Assembly: GCA_051884915.1 (NCBI GenBank)
Contig: JBJEWF010000024.1
Coordinates: 1-24,728 of the forward strand
Source of the DNA: RUG572 sp051884915
GTDB taxonomy: Bacteria > Verrucomicrobiota > Kiritimatiellia > RFP12 > UBA1067
Length of the DNA: 24,728 nt
Reading direction: 5' to 3'
The position numbers and the translations under genes are program-made. The notes beneath the pieces were generated by a model that was given only the letters and a program-made list of their open reading frames with translations, had not been told where the DNA came from and searched no databases. Shown piece after piece: positions 1-7,727 of the stretch (positions are counted from its first letter, which is position 1; every line of letters starts with the position of its first letter).

Positions 1-53
1 TTACGTCCAATTGCTGTCAGGCGGTGACCACATCGCCAAGTGGCAAACTCGGG
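1..53 (+). repeat. 53-bp inverted repeat, left copy
   Basis: These 53 bases are, base for base, the reverse complement of 24675-24727. The match begins at the first base of the window and ends after the run CTCGGG, where the two copies diverge abruptly. No open frame through it looks like a known protein. It may be a dispersed genomic repeat at which the assembly ended, or a terminal inverted repeat of a mobile or invertible segment; the sequence alone does not decide. Confidence 0.9.
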
Positions 54-142
54 AAGCCCGATTGAGCGTCAATCGCCCCCGTTCGCCGCGGCCGTGCCGA
101 ATCGGCCGCGCGCGCGGCGGTTCCGCCTTGGGCAAGATTGCG

Positions 143-170
143 TTGTCCGGCGGACGATTTATGCTATAAT
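143..170 (+). promoter_or_regulatory. Sigma-70-type promoter of the secreted peptidase gene
   Basis: A perfect TATAAT (165-170) follows TTGTCC (143-148) with a 16-base spacer. Only seven bases separate the -10 box from the ATG at 178, so transcription should start at or one base before the A of the start codon and the mRNA should be leaderless. The rest of 54-142 is GC-rich with no other recognisable feature. Confidence 0.7.
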
Positions 171-177
171 GGCCGAC

Positions 178-1638
178 ATGCGACACGCAGATCTGATAGC
201 GGGCGGGCTGGCGGTCCTCGCGGCGGTTCTCGGCATGGGGACTGCGGCGGGCGGCGAAGTGCGCGCCGAGGCGTACGACATCGGCGCGGACATGGCGGAG
301 AAGGCATTCTGGAAATCCGATCCCGTTCTGTTCGTCAAGCGCCATGAGCGGCAGGGCTTCCAGTTCACCTCGGGAGCGCGCGACGGCGCGGACACGCGGC
401 TGGACGGGGGCGTGACGTACAAGGGGCTGCCGGTGTGCGAGACCAAAGTCGCCTTCGGCGAAGCGGGCGGCATTGCGCGCGTCGAACTGCTGCTGTTCAC
501 GACGGCCGGCACGGAAGCGCTGGTGGAGACGACGACGGCGGAGGGGCGCCGCATCCGCCACCGGGAGCGCAGGGAGAAGAGCCTTTCGCGGGAGGCGTTC
601 ACGGAGCTGGTCAAGACGGTCCGCGCGGACCTGACGGCGGGCGGCCGCCCGCCGGAGCAGAAGCGGGAGCCGCAGCAGGCCCCGCACGTCGTCCAGAAGT
701 CCCAGACCTGGCCGAAGACCGGCATCCCGACGGTGGCGACGCTGACGTGGAACTACGAAATGAAGGGCAAGGACGCCTCTTCGTTCAAGGCGTCCTTCGT
801 GCGGCTGGCCGTGGACGGGCCCGAGCGGCTTGCCGCCGCCGGTTCCGGCCAGACGGCGGTCGGTTCGGCCAACGCCGCCAAGGGCGCGCGGAAGATCGTC
901 GAGAACGTGGTGCGCGATCCGCGCGGCGACGTGTTCGTCGACAACGTGCCGATGGTCGACCAGGGGCAGAAGGGATATTGCGCGGCGGCGGCCTCCGAGC
1001 GCGTGCTCCGCTACTACGGCGTGGAGGTCGACGAACACGAAATCGCCCAGGCGGCGGGAACGTCGGCCGAGGACGGAACGACGACCCGGGGCATGAAGGA
1101 TTCCGTGCAGGCCATCGGCCGCCGGTACAAGCTGGGGACGGTCGTCGCATACGGCGATTTCGAGAAACCGGTCGGGGAGCGCATCGACGGGCTGGTGAAA
1201 GAGGTCGAGAACTACAACAAGGCGGCCAAGAAGCTCCGGAAGAAGGAGATCGCGGAGGACGTCTACGTCACCCGGCGGGGGAACGTGGTGTCCTACAGCC
1301 CGATGGCCGCGGACAAGGCGATGGAGCCGGAAGTCCTGCTGGAGATGAAGGTGAACGGGCCGCAGAAGGCCAAATACAGGAAGTTCATGAAGGACGTCCG
1401 CGACCAGGTGAACAAGGGCATTCCGCTGTTCTGGGGCGTGACGCTGGGGACCTATCCGGAGCCGGAGATTCCGCAGGCGAGCGGCGGGCACATGCGCCTG
1501 ATCGTCGGCTACAACGACAAGAAGAGGGAAATCCTCTATTCGGACAGCTGGGGTGCGGGACACGAGCTCAAGCGCATGCCGGCCGACTGGGCCTGGACGA
1601 TTTCGCATTGTCTCATGTACATGAAACCCCTGCGGTAG
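178..1638 (+). CDS. Secreted C39-like cysteine peptidase family protein
   Basis: 486 residues. The N-terminus (MRHADLIAGG..., then a hydrophobic stretch to about residue 25) reads as a signal peptide, so the protein is probably exported. Residues 30-240 match nothing I recognise. The C-terminal part (about 255-486) has the papain-like C39 pattern: Cys268 in DQGQKGYCAAAASERVLRYYG-type context, His438 in GGHMRLIVGYN, and Asp456 in YSDSWG. This resembles the Peptidase_C39_2 family, whose members are often uncharacterised secreted peptidases. The ATG at 178 was chosen over longer in-frame starts because the TATAAT promoter lies between them and because it places the signal peptide at the N-terminus. 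The substrate is unknown. It is more than 20 kb from the peptide cluster at the right end, so a link to it is not supported. Confidence 0.75.
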   Translation: MRHADLIAGGLAVLAAVLGMGTAAGGEVRAEAYDIGADMAEKAFWKSDPVLFVKRHERQGFQFTSGARDGADTRLDGGVTYKGLPVCETKVAFGEAGGIARVELLLFTTAGTEALVETTTAEGRRIRHRERREKSLSREAFTELVKTVRADLTAGGRPPEQKREPQQAPHVVQKSQTWPKTGIPTVATLTWNYEMKGKDASSFKASFVRLAVDGPERLAAAGSGQTAVGSANAAKGARKIVENVVRDPRGDVFVDNVPMVDQGQKGYCAAAASERVLRYYGVEVDEHEIAQAAGTSAEDGTTTRGMKDSVQAIGRRYKLGTVVAYGDFEKPVGERIDGLVKEVENYNKAAKKLRKKEIAEDVYVTRRGNVVSYSPMAADKAMEPEVLLEMKVNGPQKAKYRKFMKDVRDQVNKGIPLFWGVTLGTYPEPEIPQASGGHMRLIVGYNDKKREILYSDSWGAGHELKRMPADWAWTISHCLMYMKPLR

Positions 1639-1669
1639 GCGCGGGGGTCGGGGTAAAGGAGAACGACGC

Positions 1670-2782
1670 ATGGATCTGGCGATTCTGGTCAACGAATTCG
1701 ACGTCAGGGGCCGTCTGGTCACGCTGGTCCCGTTTGGCAACGGCAACATCAACGACACGTTCCTGGCGGTGTTCCGCAACACGTTCACGGAGACGCAGGT
1801 GGTGCTGCAGCGCGTGAACAGGAAGGTCTTCCCGCAGCCGGAGGCCATCATGCGGAACATGCACGCCATCACGCTCCATTGCCATGAGAAGCTGGAGGCG
1901 GACGCGAAGACGGACAAGGACGACCGCGTGTGGCAGATGCCGCAGATCGTCAAGACGAAGTCCGGCGCGGACTACGTGACGGACGAGCAGGGCGAGGTCT
2001 GGCGCGTGATCACGCGCATCCTCTCCGCACACGCCTTCGACACGGCCCAGAATCCCGAGCACGCGCTGGAATGCGGGGCGGCCCTCGGGCACTTCCACTA
2101 TCTGGTGTCGGACATGGATCCGGCGTCGATCGTCGACCCGCTGCCGGGGTTCCACATCACCTCGGGCTATCTGGCGCAGTACGACGCCACGCTCCAGGAC
2201 GCGGGCGCGCGCGCGATCCTGGGCGCCTCGATGGAGGCCCGGCGGCTGGCGAAATACGTCGAGGAGCGCCGCGAGTTCGCGGTTTCGCTGGAAAAGGCCG
2301 AGGCGCGCGGCGAGATCAGGAAGCGCATGTTCCACGGCGACCCGAAGGTGAACAACATCATGATCGACGACTTCACCGGGAAGGGGACGGCGATGATCGA
2401 CCTGGACACGGTGTCGCCGGGGCTGATGCACGTCGACGTGGGCGACGCCGTCCGGTCCATCTGCAATCCGGCGGGCGAAGAGGAGCTCAACCTCGGCAAG
2501 GTCTCGTTCGACGAGAATCTGTTCCAGGCCTTCATGCGCGGCTATTTGAAGGAGGCGGGCGCGTTTCTCACGGACGCCGAGCGGTCCTACCTGTACGACG
2601 CCATCCGCCTGCTGCCGTTCGAGCTGGGGCTTCGCTTCTTCCAGGACTATCTGGCGGGGGACCGGTACTTCAAGGTCCGCCAGCCCGGACAGAACCTCAA
2701 CCGCGCCCGCGTCCAGTTCCGCCTGTGCGAGGCGATCGAGGCCCGCGAGCGTTCCATCCGCAACTTGCTGGAGAGACTGTGA
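1670..2782 (+). CDS. N-acetylhexosamine 1-kinase-like phosphotransferase (APH fold)
   Basis: 370 residues, an aminoglycoside-phosphotransferase/choline-kinase fold enzyme. The Brenner motif is clear: His222-Gly-Asp224 with Asn229 (FHGDPKVNN) as catalytic loop, followed by Asp244 in AMIDLDT as the metal ligand. The N-terminus PFGNGNINDTF and the segment VVLQRVNRKVF resemble the nucleotide-binding lobe of NahK, which phosphorylates N-acetylglucosamine/galactosamine at C1 in mucin-sugar salvage. A strong AAAGGAG ribosome site lies before the ATG. The following gene encodes a secreted GH123/DUF4091-like protein, which fits import and phosphorylation of an amino sugar; the substrate itself is inferred. 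Alternatives are other small-molecule kinases of the APH family. Confidence 0.8.
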   Translation: MDLAILVNEFDVRGRLVTLVPFGNGNINDTFLAVFRNTFTETQVVLQRVNRKVFPQPEAIMRNMHAITLHCHEKLEADAKTDKDDRVWQMPQIVKTKSGADYVTDEQGEVWRVITRILSAHAFDTAQNPEHALECGAALGHFHYLVSDMDPASIVDPLPGFHITSGYLAQYDATLQDAGARAILGASMEARRLAKYVEERREFAVSLEKAEARGEIRKRMFHGDPKVNNIMIDDFTGKGTAMIDLDTVSPGLMHVDVGDAVRSICNPAGEEELNLGKVSFDENLFQAFMRGYLKEAGAFLTDAERSYLYDAIRLLPFELGLRFFQDYLAGDRYFKVRQPGQNLNRARVQFRLCEAIEARERSIRNLLERL

Positions 2783-2801
2783 TCCCGGCCGACGGCCGGG
2801 A
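2783..2801 (+). other. Intercistronic hairpin
   Basis: TCCCGGCC and GGCCGGGA form a perfect 8-bp stem with a GAC loop, starting at the base after the kinase stop codon. No T-tract follows, so it is more likely an RNA-stability element or weak attenuator between the two genes than a full terminator. Confidence 0.45.
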
Positions 2802-2825
2802 GGGAAAGGACGACGGAGAATGGAA

Positions 2826-4277
2826 ATGAAAACGGCACTGCTTCTTGGAATGGCCGTCTGCGGCGCGTCCGCGGTTTCGGCGCTGGACGTGGCGGCCTGG
2901 CGCGGCGAGACGGTTTCGGCGTTTCTGCCGGCCGGCGAGACGGCGGGGGCGGCCCCTGCGGGATTCGTGGTGAAGACGGGCGTGGCGCGCGAGGTCAAGT
3001 ACGCGCCGAAGCCGAACGCCGCGGAACGTCTTGCCGTGGCGGACCGCGTGGAGTGGAATTCGGCGGCCCGGGGGCCGAAGGTCGTCCAGATCCAGGTCCC
3101 CGCGTCGGCGAAGCCCGGCGTCTATGCGATTGGCGACGTGAACGTCCGCGTGGTCGATCGCGTGCTGCCGCCGGCGAAGGAGTGGAAGTACTACCTCGAT
3201 TTCTGGCAGCATCCGTGGGCCGTGTCGCGCGCGGCGGGCGTGGAACCGTTCTCGGCGGCGCACTACGCGGCGATGGCGCCGCTGTGGAAGCTGCTCGCCT
3301 CGGCGGGCCAGAAGACGCTGACCGTGACGCTCGTCGACCTGCCCTGGAACCACCAGTGCCAGGACGGATACGGGTCGATGGTGCGGTACACGCGCCGCGC
3401 GGACGGCACGACGGCCCTCGACTGGTCGCTCTTCGACGCGTACGTCGCCTTCGGCCGGGCCTGCGGTCTGGGGCCTGACATCGCCTGCTATACGATGTGC
3501 CCGTGGGGGTACAAGGTGAGCTGGTACGATGAGGCCGGCAGGATGCAGAAGGCGGAGGCGAAACCGGGCACGCCGTTCTTCAGGGACTACTGGGGACCGT
3601 TCCTCGCGGCTTTCGCCGAACACCTCAAGGCGAAGGGCTGGTTCAAGGACGTCCTCATCGCGCTGGACGAGCGCACGCCCGAGGATCTGCGCCATACCGT
3701 GGATTTCCTCCGGGAAAAGGCGCCGGGCATGCGGATCGCCATGGCGGGCAACCGCAAGCCGAGCGATTTCAAGGGCATCGCCATCGACAGCTATTCGCAG
3801 TCCCTCGGCCACGTGAACCCCGACTTCCTCGCCGAAGTTCCGCAGCGCCGGCGCGAGGGCAAGGTGACCACGTACTACATCTGCTGCGGCCCCGCCAAAC
3901 CCAATACGTTCATGGACAGCGAACTCGACGAGGCGTTCTGGTGCGGCGCCTATCCGGCGATGTGCGGGCTGGACGGCCTGCTGCGCTGGGCCTACAATTC
4001 CTGGCCGCTGGACGCCTGCGCGGACGCCTCCTACGGCAACTGGCGTTCGGGCGACACGTTCGTCGTGTATCCGGACGGTTCGCCGTCGATGCGTTTTCTG
4101 GAGCTGCTGAACGGCATCCAGCAGGCCGAGAAGTTCAACCTTCTCAAGGCGCAGGGCGTCCGCAGGGACGAACTGGAGGCCCTGGCGGCGAAGTACGACC
4201 TCAAGGCCGCGCTTGCCAAGGAGGCGGGCGCGTTCAGGGCGCTCGTCCAGGAGACGAAGGACGTGCTGAACCGGTAG
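2826..4277 (+). CDS. Secreted DUF4091/GH123-like glycoside hydrolase-family protein
   Basis: 483 residues with a signal peptide (MKTALLLGMAVCGASAVSA, then LDVAAW). The central barrel-like region carries LDFWQHPW, LVDLPWNHQCQDGYG and an adjacent acidic pair Asp281-Glu282 in ALDERTPED. DUF4091 proteins are related to GH123 N-acetyl-beta-galactosaminidases, in which neighbouring Asp and Glu act by substrate-assisted catalysis. The final domain has WPLDACADASYGNWRSGDTFVVYP, which is typical of the family's C-terminal part. The ATG at 2826 is preferred to that at 2820 because GGAG (2815-2818) is seven bases from the former and only one from the latter. It follows an amino-sugar-kinase-like gene, which supports a role in periplasmic glycan breakdown. 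The exact substrate cannot be read from the sequence. Confidence 0.75.
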   Translation: MKTALLLGMAVCGASAVSALDVAAWRGETVSAFLPAGETAGAAPAGFVVKTGVAREVKYAPKPNAAERLAVADRVEWNSAARGPKVVQIQVPASAKPGVYAIGDVNVRVVDRVLPPAKEWKYYLDFWQHPWAVSRAAGVEPFSAAHYAAMAPLWKLLASAGQKTLTVTLVDLPWNHQCQDGYGSMVRYTRRADGTTALDWSLFDAYVAFGRACGLGPDIACYTMCPWGYKVSWYDEAGRMQKAEAKPGTPFFRDYWGPFLAAFAEHLKAKGWFKDVLIALDERTPEDLRHTVDFLREKAPGMRIAMAGNRKPSDFKGIAIDSYSQSLGHVNPDFLAEVPQRRREGKVTTYYICCGPAKPNTFMDSELDEAFWCGAYPAMCGLDGLLRWAYNSWPLDACADASYGNWRSGDTFVVYPDGSPSMRFLELLNGIQQAEKFNLLKAQGVRRDELEALAAKYDLKAALAKEAGAFRALVQETKDVLNR

Positions 4278-4321
4278 ATGCCCGGCGCAGCCGGATACCC
4301 GCTTTTCAAACGAGGATCGCA

Positions 4322-4639
4322 ATGAAGAAGACAAACGACAACGTGACCGCCGTCATCGAACTCAAGATCACGCCGGCGAAGGATACGGGATTCGCGAAGA
4401 TCGCCCGGCGCGTGGCGAAATTCCCGCAGGTCGACGCCTGCTTTCTGATGAGCGGGGCCTACGACCTGCTGGTGTTCGTGAGCGGGCGGTCGCTGCAGGA
4501 AGTGGCGCACTTCGTCTCCGCGGAGCTGTCCACGATTGATGGCGTCCTCTCGACGGCGACGCATTTCATGCTCAAGACCTACAAGGCGAAGGGTCTGCTG
4601 GCCGAGTTCGCCGATGACACCCGTCTGCCGGTCGTCTGA
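4322..4639 (+). CDS. Stand-alone Lrp/AsnC ligand-binding (RAM) domain protein
   Basis: 105 residues, containing only the effector-binding RAM domain of Lrp/AsnC regulators (beta-alpha-beta-beta-alpha-beta; VTAVIELKITPAKDTG, then VDACFLMSGAYDLLVFV). The N-terminal helix-turn-helix that binds DNA is absent. Full Lrp proteins are about 150 residues. The stop codon overlaps the start of the aminotransferase gene by one base (TGATG), so the two are translationally coupled. This order resembles the Bacillus pair alaR-alaT (yugG-yugH), in which a complete Lrp protein regulates an alanine aminotransferase. Here the domain may sense an amino acid and act on the enzyme or another regulator; that role is inferred. 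Confidence 0.8.
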   Translation: MKKTNDNVTAVIELKITPAKDTGFAKIARRVAKFPQVDACFLMSGAYDLLVFVSGRSLQEVAHFVSAELSTIDGVLSTATHFMLKTYKAKGLLAEFADDTRLPVV

Positions 4640-5811
4640 TGGCGCGCACGTTCATAGCCCGCCATGTGGCGGAACTTCCCAAAAGCGGCATCCGGAAGTT
4701 CTTCGACATCGTCGCGCAGCGCAAGGACGTCGTGTCCCTGGGCGTCGGCGAGCCGGATTTCGACACGCCGTGGCACATTTCCCGCGCGGCCGTGACCTGT
4801 CTTGAGGACGGGGGAACGCACTACACGTCCAACCTGGGAACGCCGGAGCTGCGCCAGGCGATTGCCGGCTACGTCGCCCGCCGGTTCGAGGCGTCCTACG
4901 ACTGGAAGCGGGAGATCCTGGTCACCGTGGGCGTTTCGGAGGCGATTGATCTGGCGATTCGCGCCATCACGGAACCGGGGGACGAAATCCTCTACCACGA
5001 GCCCTGCTTCGTCTCGTACTCGCCGATCATGAAAATGGCGCATGGCGTGCCGGTTGCCGTGGAGACGCGCGCGGCGGACGATTTCCGGCTGACCGTCGCC
5101 GCGCTCGAAAGCAAGGTCACGCCCCGGACGAAGGCGCTGCTGCTGAACTTCCCGTGCAATCCGACGGGCGCGACGCTGACGAAGGGCGACATGCGCGCAA
5201 TCGCCAGGTTCGTCCTCAAGCACGACATCCTGCTGCTGGCGGACGAGGTCTACGGCGAACTCGTCTATACGCCTGGCGCCAGACCGCTCTCCTTCGCGTC
5301 GATTCCGGAATTGAAGGACCACCTGGTTCTGCTCAACGGATTCTCGAAGAGCTGGGCCATGACGGGCTACCGCCTGGGCTACGCCTGCGGCCCCCGCGAG
5401 GTCGTCGACACGATGATGAAGATCCACCAGTACGGCATCATGAGCGCGCCGACGCTGGCGCAGGCCGCGGGCGTCGAGGCGATGGCGCGGGGCGACGACG
5501 ACGTGGCCCGCATGCGGGCCGAATACAGGCGCCGCCGCGATTTCCTCGTCGCCGAGCTGAATGGCATGGGGCTGACGACGTTCCTGCCGCGGGGGGCGTT
5601 CTACGTGTTCCCCGACATCCGCGCGACGGGACTTTCGTCGGAGGCGTTCTGCGTCCGCCTGCTGGACGAGCACGCCGTCGCCTGCGTGCCCGGATCCGCC
5701 TTCGGCGCGTGCGGGGAGGGATTCGTCCGCATGAGCTACGCGACGTCCTACGAAAAGATCCGGCTGGCCATGGCGCGTCTGCGGCAGTTCGTGCGGGATC
5801 TGAAGACGTAG
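4639..5811 (+). CDS. PLP-dependent class I/II aminotransferase (AlaT/aspartate-aminotransferase-like)
   Basis: 390 residues, the normal length for fold-type I aminotransferases. Family residues are visible: the VGEPDFDTP N-terminal motif, Asn174 in NFPCNPTGA, Asp202 and Tyr205 in ADEVYGEL, the PLP Schiff-base Lys237 in NGFSKSWAMTGYRLGY with Arg245 for the cofactor phosphate, and a C-terminal Arg in FVRMSYA for the substrate carboxylate. It uses PLP to move an amino group between an amino acid and a 2-oxo acid in the cytoplasm. Pairing with an Lrp-type RAM protein resembles the AlaT/YugH group, which makes alanine from pyruvate; aspartate or aromatic substrates remain possible. The start overlaps the upstream stop codon. 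Confidence 0.88.
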   Translation: MARTFIARHVAELPKSGIRKFFDIVAQRKDVVSLGVGEPDFDTPWHISRAAVTCLEDGGTHYTSNLGTPELRQAIAGYVARRFEASYDWKREILVTVGVSEAIDLAIRAITEPGDEILYHEPCFVSYSPIMKMAHGVPVAVETRAADDFRLTVAALESKVTPRTKALLLNFPCNPTGATLTKGDMRAIARFVLKHDILLLADEVYGELVYTPGARPLSFASIPELKDHLVLLNGFSKSWAMTGYRLGYACGPREVVDTMMKIHQYGIMSAPTLAQAAGVEAMARGDDDVARMRAEYRRRRDFLVAELNGMGLTTFLPRGAFYVFPDIRATGLSSEAFCVRLLDEHAVACVPGSAFGACGEGFVRMSYATSYEKIRLAMARLRQFVRDLKT

Positions 5812-5821
5812 ACGGCCGGCG

Positions 5822-5850
5822 TTGCGCGAGATTTGCGGGGATGCTATAAT
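5822..5850 (+). promoter_or_regulatory. Sigma-70-type promoter of the TPR/mutT operon
   Basis: TTGCGC (5822-5827) and a perfect TATAAT (5845-5850) are separated by 17 bases. The predicted start near 5857 gives a leader of about 26 bases that contains a GAGGAG ribosome site before the ATG at 5883. Confidence 0.7.
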
Positions 5851-5882
5851 GTCCCGTGTTTTTTTGTCTTGAGGAGAATGCA

Positions 5883-7280
5883 ATGGCTAACGATGCAATC
5901 GCGCAGAAAGCGCAAAACTTCACGAACCGCGGGCGCCAGGCGCTGGAAGGCGGCATGTACGCGCTCGCCGTCGAGATGCTGATGCAGGCGATCGAACTGG
6001 TCCCCGACGCGCTGGAGACGCGTCGTCTGCTGCGCGCCGCCCAGATCGCGAACGTCCGCCAGAATCCGCCCGGATTCGGCGCCAAGATGAAGTGCATGAT
6101 GGCGCGCGGTAAGGTCCTGTCGCTGGCGAAGAAGGCCCAGGGCGCCGCGGCCATGGCCGAAGCCGAGAAGCTGCTCGCCGTCAATCCGCTCGATCCGGAC
6201 AACATCGACGCCGCCGTGAAGGCCGCCGAGGCCGCCGGCAAGCCGGAGGCCGCCGCGATTTCCGTCGAGGCCGCCTATTCCTGCAATCAGGGCGACGCCA
6301 ATCTGCTGGAGCGCATCGCGACCTACTACATGATGGCCAAGCGCTTCGACAAGGCGCGCGACGCCTACGTGAAGCTGCAGAAGCTCAAGCCGGGCGACCA
6401 GCGCGTCATCCAGCTCCTCAAGAACGCGGAAGCGCAGGCGACGATCTCCAGCGGCTGGAGCGACAACGTCGGCAAGAAGGGCGGCTTCCAGGGCATCATC
6501 GCGAACAAGGAGCAGGCGAAGAAGCTCGATCAGGCCAACAAGGCGGTGATCACGGGCGAGGACGCCGAGGCCCTCATCGCCGAGAAGAAGGCGCAGATCG
6601 AGAAGGAACCCGGCAACATGAACTTCTACCGGGCGCTGGCGCGCATCTTCATGCAGAACAAGCGCTTCCCGGAAGCCATCCAGACGCTGCAGCAGGCGCA
6701 GGCGATCAACTCCGCCGACCCGGAACTCGACCGCATGCTCTCCGCCGTGACGGCCCAGAACTTCGAATTCCAGATCGAGGAGCTGCGCAAGCAGGGCCGG
6801 ACGGACGAGGCCGAGGCGATGGAGGTGGAGAAGAACCAGTTCGTGTTCGACGATCTCGCCACCCGCGTGGAGCGCTATCCGAACGACCTGCATCTGCGCT
6901 TCGAGCTTGGCGTCCAGTACTACACGTACGGCGAGAGCGACGCGTCGTTCTACGACGAGGCCGTGCAGCATCTCCAGCTCGCGCAGAAGTCGCCGAAGGA
7001 CCGCCTGGAGGCGCTCTACTACCTGGCGATGTGCTTCCTCAAGAAGGGGCAGACGGACATGGCGGTCATGCAGCTCGAAACGGCGCGCGACCAGCTGCCG
7101 ACGATGGACGACCTCAAGAAGCGCGTCGTCTACCGGCTGGGCCTTTGCGCCGAGGAGGCGAAGGACTACGAAAAGGCGTATGCGTACTACAAGGACGTCT
7201 ATTCGGCGGACGTCACGTTCGGCGACCTGAACGCGCGCATGCTGAATATCGGCCGCCTGCTGAAGGAGGCGAAGGGCTGA
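5883..7280 (+). CDS. Tetratricopeptide-repeat protein
   Basis: 465 residues built mainly of helical TPR-like repeats. Recognisable units are ALEGGMYALAVEMLMQAIELVPDAL near residue 18, YMMAKRFDKARDAYVKLQKLKPGD near 150, FMQNKRFPEAIQTLQQAQAINSADPE near 257, and YLAMCFLKKGQTDMAVMQLETA near 380. There is no signal peptide or membrane segment, so it is probably a cytoplasmic scaffold or adaptor. The ATG at 5883 has a GAGGAG site 9 bases upstream, while a longer in-frame start at 5856 would lie at the transcription start. It is followed six bases later by a Nudix hydrolase gene, probably in the same transcript. I do not recognise a specific function; similar long TPR proteins are common in PVC genomes. 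Confidence 0.75.
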   Translation: MANDAIAQKAQNFTNRGRQALEGGMYALAVEMLMQAIELVPDALETRRLLRAAQIANVRQNPPGFGAKMKCMMARGKVLSLAKKAQGAAAMAEAEKLLAVNPLDPDNIDAAVKAAEAAGKPEAAAISVEAAYSCNQGDANLLERIATYYMMAKRFDKARDAYVKLQKLKPGDQRVIQLLKNAEAQATISSGWSDNVGKKGGFQGIIANKEQAKKLDQANKAVITGEDAEALIAEKKAQIEKEPGNMNFYRALARIFMQNKRFPEAIQTLQQAQAINSADPELDRMLSAVTAQNFEFQIEELRKQGRTDEAEAMEVEKNQFVFDDLATRVERYPNDLHLRFELGVQYYTYGESDASFYDEAVQHLQLAQKSPKDRLEALYYLAMCFLKKGQTDMAVMQLETARDQLPTMDDLKKRVVYRLGLCAEEAKDYEKAYAYYKDVYSADVTFGDLNARMLNIGRLLKEAKG

Positions 7281-7285
7281 ACCCC

Positions 7286-7669
7286 GTGGAAGTGGTCGGC
7301 GGCATCATCCGGCGGGGGGACCGGTTCCTGGTCGGCCGACGGGCCGAGGGGAAGTATCTGGCCGGATTCTGGGAGTTCGTCGGCGGCAAGATCGAACCGG
7401 GGGAGACGCCCGCGCAGGCGCTCGTCCGCGAGTGCCGCGAGGAAATCGCGCTTCCGGTCGTCAACGTGAGGGAACGGACGTCCGTCACGCATGCGTACCC
7501 CGACCGCACGGTCCATCTCGTGCTCATGGACTGCGAGCCGGCGCCCGGCGCGGAGCCGCGGAATCTGGAGCACGCCGAACTTGGCTGGTTCACGGCCGCG
7601 GAACTGCGGAAGCTGCCGTTCTGTCCGGCGGACGTCGGTCTGCTCCCCGTCCTGTTCCCGTCCGGCTGA
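7286..7669 (+). CDS. mutT: MutT-type Nudix hydrolase
   Basis: 127 residues, the size of MutT (8-oxo-dGTP diphosphatase, which clears oxidised nucleotides before they enter DNA). The Nudix box is present as GGKIEPGETPAQALVRECREEI, with the essential REC-REE core; the Gly normally near its end is Ala. The N-terminus VEVVGGIIRRGDRFLVGRR and FWEFVGGKIE match the MutT subgroup closely. The GTG at 7286 is preferred: it has AAGGG nine bases upstream and begins right before the first beta strand. It follows the TPR gene by five bases. The substrate within the Nudix family is inferred from similarity. Confidence 0.82.
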   Translation: MEVVGGIIRRGDRFLVGRRAEGKYLAGFWEFVGGKIEPGETPAQALVRECREEIALPVVNVRERTSVTHAYPDRTVHLVLMDCEPAPGAEPRNLEHAELGWFTAAELRKLPFCPADVGLLPVLFPSG

Positions 7670-7674
7670 CGGGA
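7656..7674 (+). terminator. Possible weak terminator hairpin after mutT
   Basis: TCCCGTC and GACGGGA form a 7-bp stem around a five-base loop that includes part of the mutT stop region. No T-run follows, so termination is uncertain. Confidence 0.3.
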
Positions 7675-7727
7675 TGCCGGAATCCAGTTGCGGCGAGCGC
7701 GGAAACATGGAGAAAGGATGGTGCAGC

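Noticed and set aside
1..60. tRNA-Gln-like 5' half (ATCGCCAAGTGGCAA) in the terminal repeat
   Set aside because: The run resembles the D-arm of tRNA-Gln, but the following bases do not close the D stem, and neither copy continues into an anticodon arm, T arm or matching acceptor stem.
178..1638. C39-like peptidase as the leader peptidase of the graspetide cluster
   Set aside because: It is secreted, 20 kb away on the other side of many housekeeping genes, has its own sigma-70 promoter without the TGTCAGA motif, and is not fused to the transporter.
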